43,373 bases of DNA. Origin: an uncultured Pseudomonadota bacterium (GTDB taxonomy: Bacteria > Pseudomonadota > Alphaproteobacteria > UBA9219). The translations under genes and the position numbers were made by a program. How positions within the stretch are numbered: the first letter of the stretch is position 1; each line of letters opens with the position of its first letter. The stretch is from contig CAIPYM010000006.1 of NCBI GenBank assembly GCA_903869345.1, forward strand, positions 1 to 43,373, in the 5' to 3' direction. Of this stretch, positions 42,903 to 43,373 are shown one piece after another. The notes beneath the pieces were generated by a model. The model was not told the origin of the DNA and ran no database searches. It was given only the letters and a program-made list of their open reading frames with translations.

Positions 42903-43373
42903 CCCCAATCCTCCGGTCATGAGGGGCGAAGCAACGCACCGCCCAACCCGTAGCTTACACCTCCGAGGGACTGTGCAGGAAATCAGGGTCTGTTCACGAG
43001 AACGAGCCCTGAAGAAAACGAAACCGAGGACGGTTGATCTTCACGAGGTTTTCTGCGGCGTGCTGTACGCGCTTTTTGTTACCCTTCCTCTGGGGGAGTC
43101 CGGATACCGCAAGGCCCGAACCCCCTGGAACTATCCCCGTCTATGTCCCCCCTGTTTTCCTCAAGGGCGGGCCTCGTGACGCGGGATTAGGTCGTGGGAT
43201 AAAAAAAGACGAAAAACCCAACTCCCTGAAAAACAACAATAAAAAGGCAAAATATGGCGGAGAGGGGGGCCGTCTAAGTGAGGCTGTAAGCCATTGCTTT
43301 TCATTGTTATTTACAACCGAGAGGAATTATCTCCCCCAATTTCTCCCCCTAAATAAATGCCGTTGAACACCGA
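42903..43373. other. 471 nt region upstream of the efflux operon, to the window end
   Basis: No supported gene. It should hold the promoter of the minus-strand efflux operon, but no clear pair was found. The last 170 nt are clearly AT-richer than the rest of the window. Confidence 0.35.

Overview
This 43.4 kb, GC-rich window reads as chromosome of an alphaproteobacterium. The clearest marker is a full CtrA cell-cycle response regulator. Supporting markers are the N-terminally extended S9, the tRNA-Trp/secE/nusG block, an orphan flagellar FlhB and an alphaproteobacterial-type prephenate dehydratase. Most of the window is housekeeping genes. The two ends are AT-richer and hold no complete gene.

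Layout. 89-1528 (+): outer-membrane transporter-like protein and a Zn-site Fur-family regulator. 1620-5361 (-): acpP, fabF, a FlaR-like P-loop kinase, then tRNA-Trp, secE, nusG and a GNAT acetyltransferase. 5863-7988 (+): a polyamine pair (carboxynorspermidine decarboxylase and an agmatinase-type ureohydrolase). 8098-9506 (+): ctrA and holC. 9546-14240 (+): rplJ-rplL with a structured leader, coaD, and rpsM-rpsK-rpoA-rplQ behind a near-consensus promoter. 14430-14897: palindromic repeats and a decayed ISL3-family transposase. 14922-17254 (+): yggT, folD, a glycosyltransferase and a monothiol glutaredoxin. 17700-19098 (+): an ExeA/MshM-like ATPase and panD. 19373-20293 (-): a substrate-binding-type protein with no signal peptide. 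20556-23322 (+): SufT-like protein, flhB, rplM, rpsI. 23791-24513 (-): unknown gene. 24786-32041 (+): a six-gene membrane complex. 32052-32183: truncated HigA-like antitoxin. 32202-33053 (-): pheA. 33329-33919 (+): secreted unknown. 33938-42902 (-): nadB, nadA, coaBC, a YkgJ-type cysteine-cluster protein, and an RND efflux pump with its adaptor.

The most interesting system is the six-gene complex at 24.8-32.0 kb. It resembles hydrogenase-4/formate hydrogenlyase (HyfB, C, E, F, a large and a small subunit), but the large subunit has lost the cysteines that bind Ni-Fe: the first ligand motif reads R-I-S-G-D-S, and the C-terminal motif keeps only one Cys. The small subunit keeps all four cysteines of its proximal Fe-S cluster. 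There is no ferredoxin-like subunit and no HyfD. This fits an energy-converting-hydrogenase-related (Ehr) complex that pumps ions but is not a hydrogenase, with unknown electron donor and acceptor.

Other themes. Normally linked transcription/translation genes are scattered: tRNA-Trp-secE-nusG is cut off from rplKA, and rplJL from rpoBC. Three CoA-synthesis genes (coaD, panD, coaBC) and two NAD-synthesis genes (nadA, nadB) lie in the window. Several composite palindromic repeats sit in the intergenic gaps. There is a candidate attenuator before rplM-rpsI, and an intrinsic terminator that overlaps the last codons of the RND pump gene.
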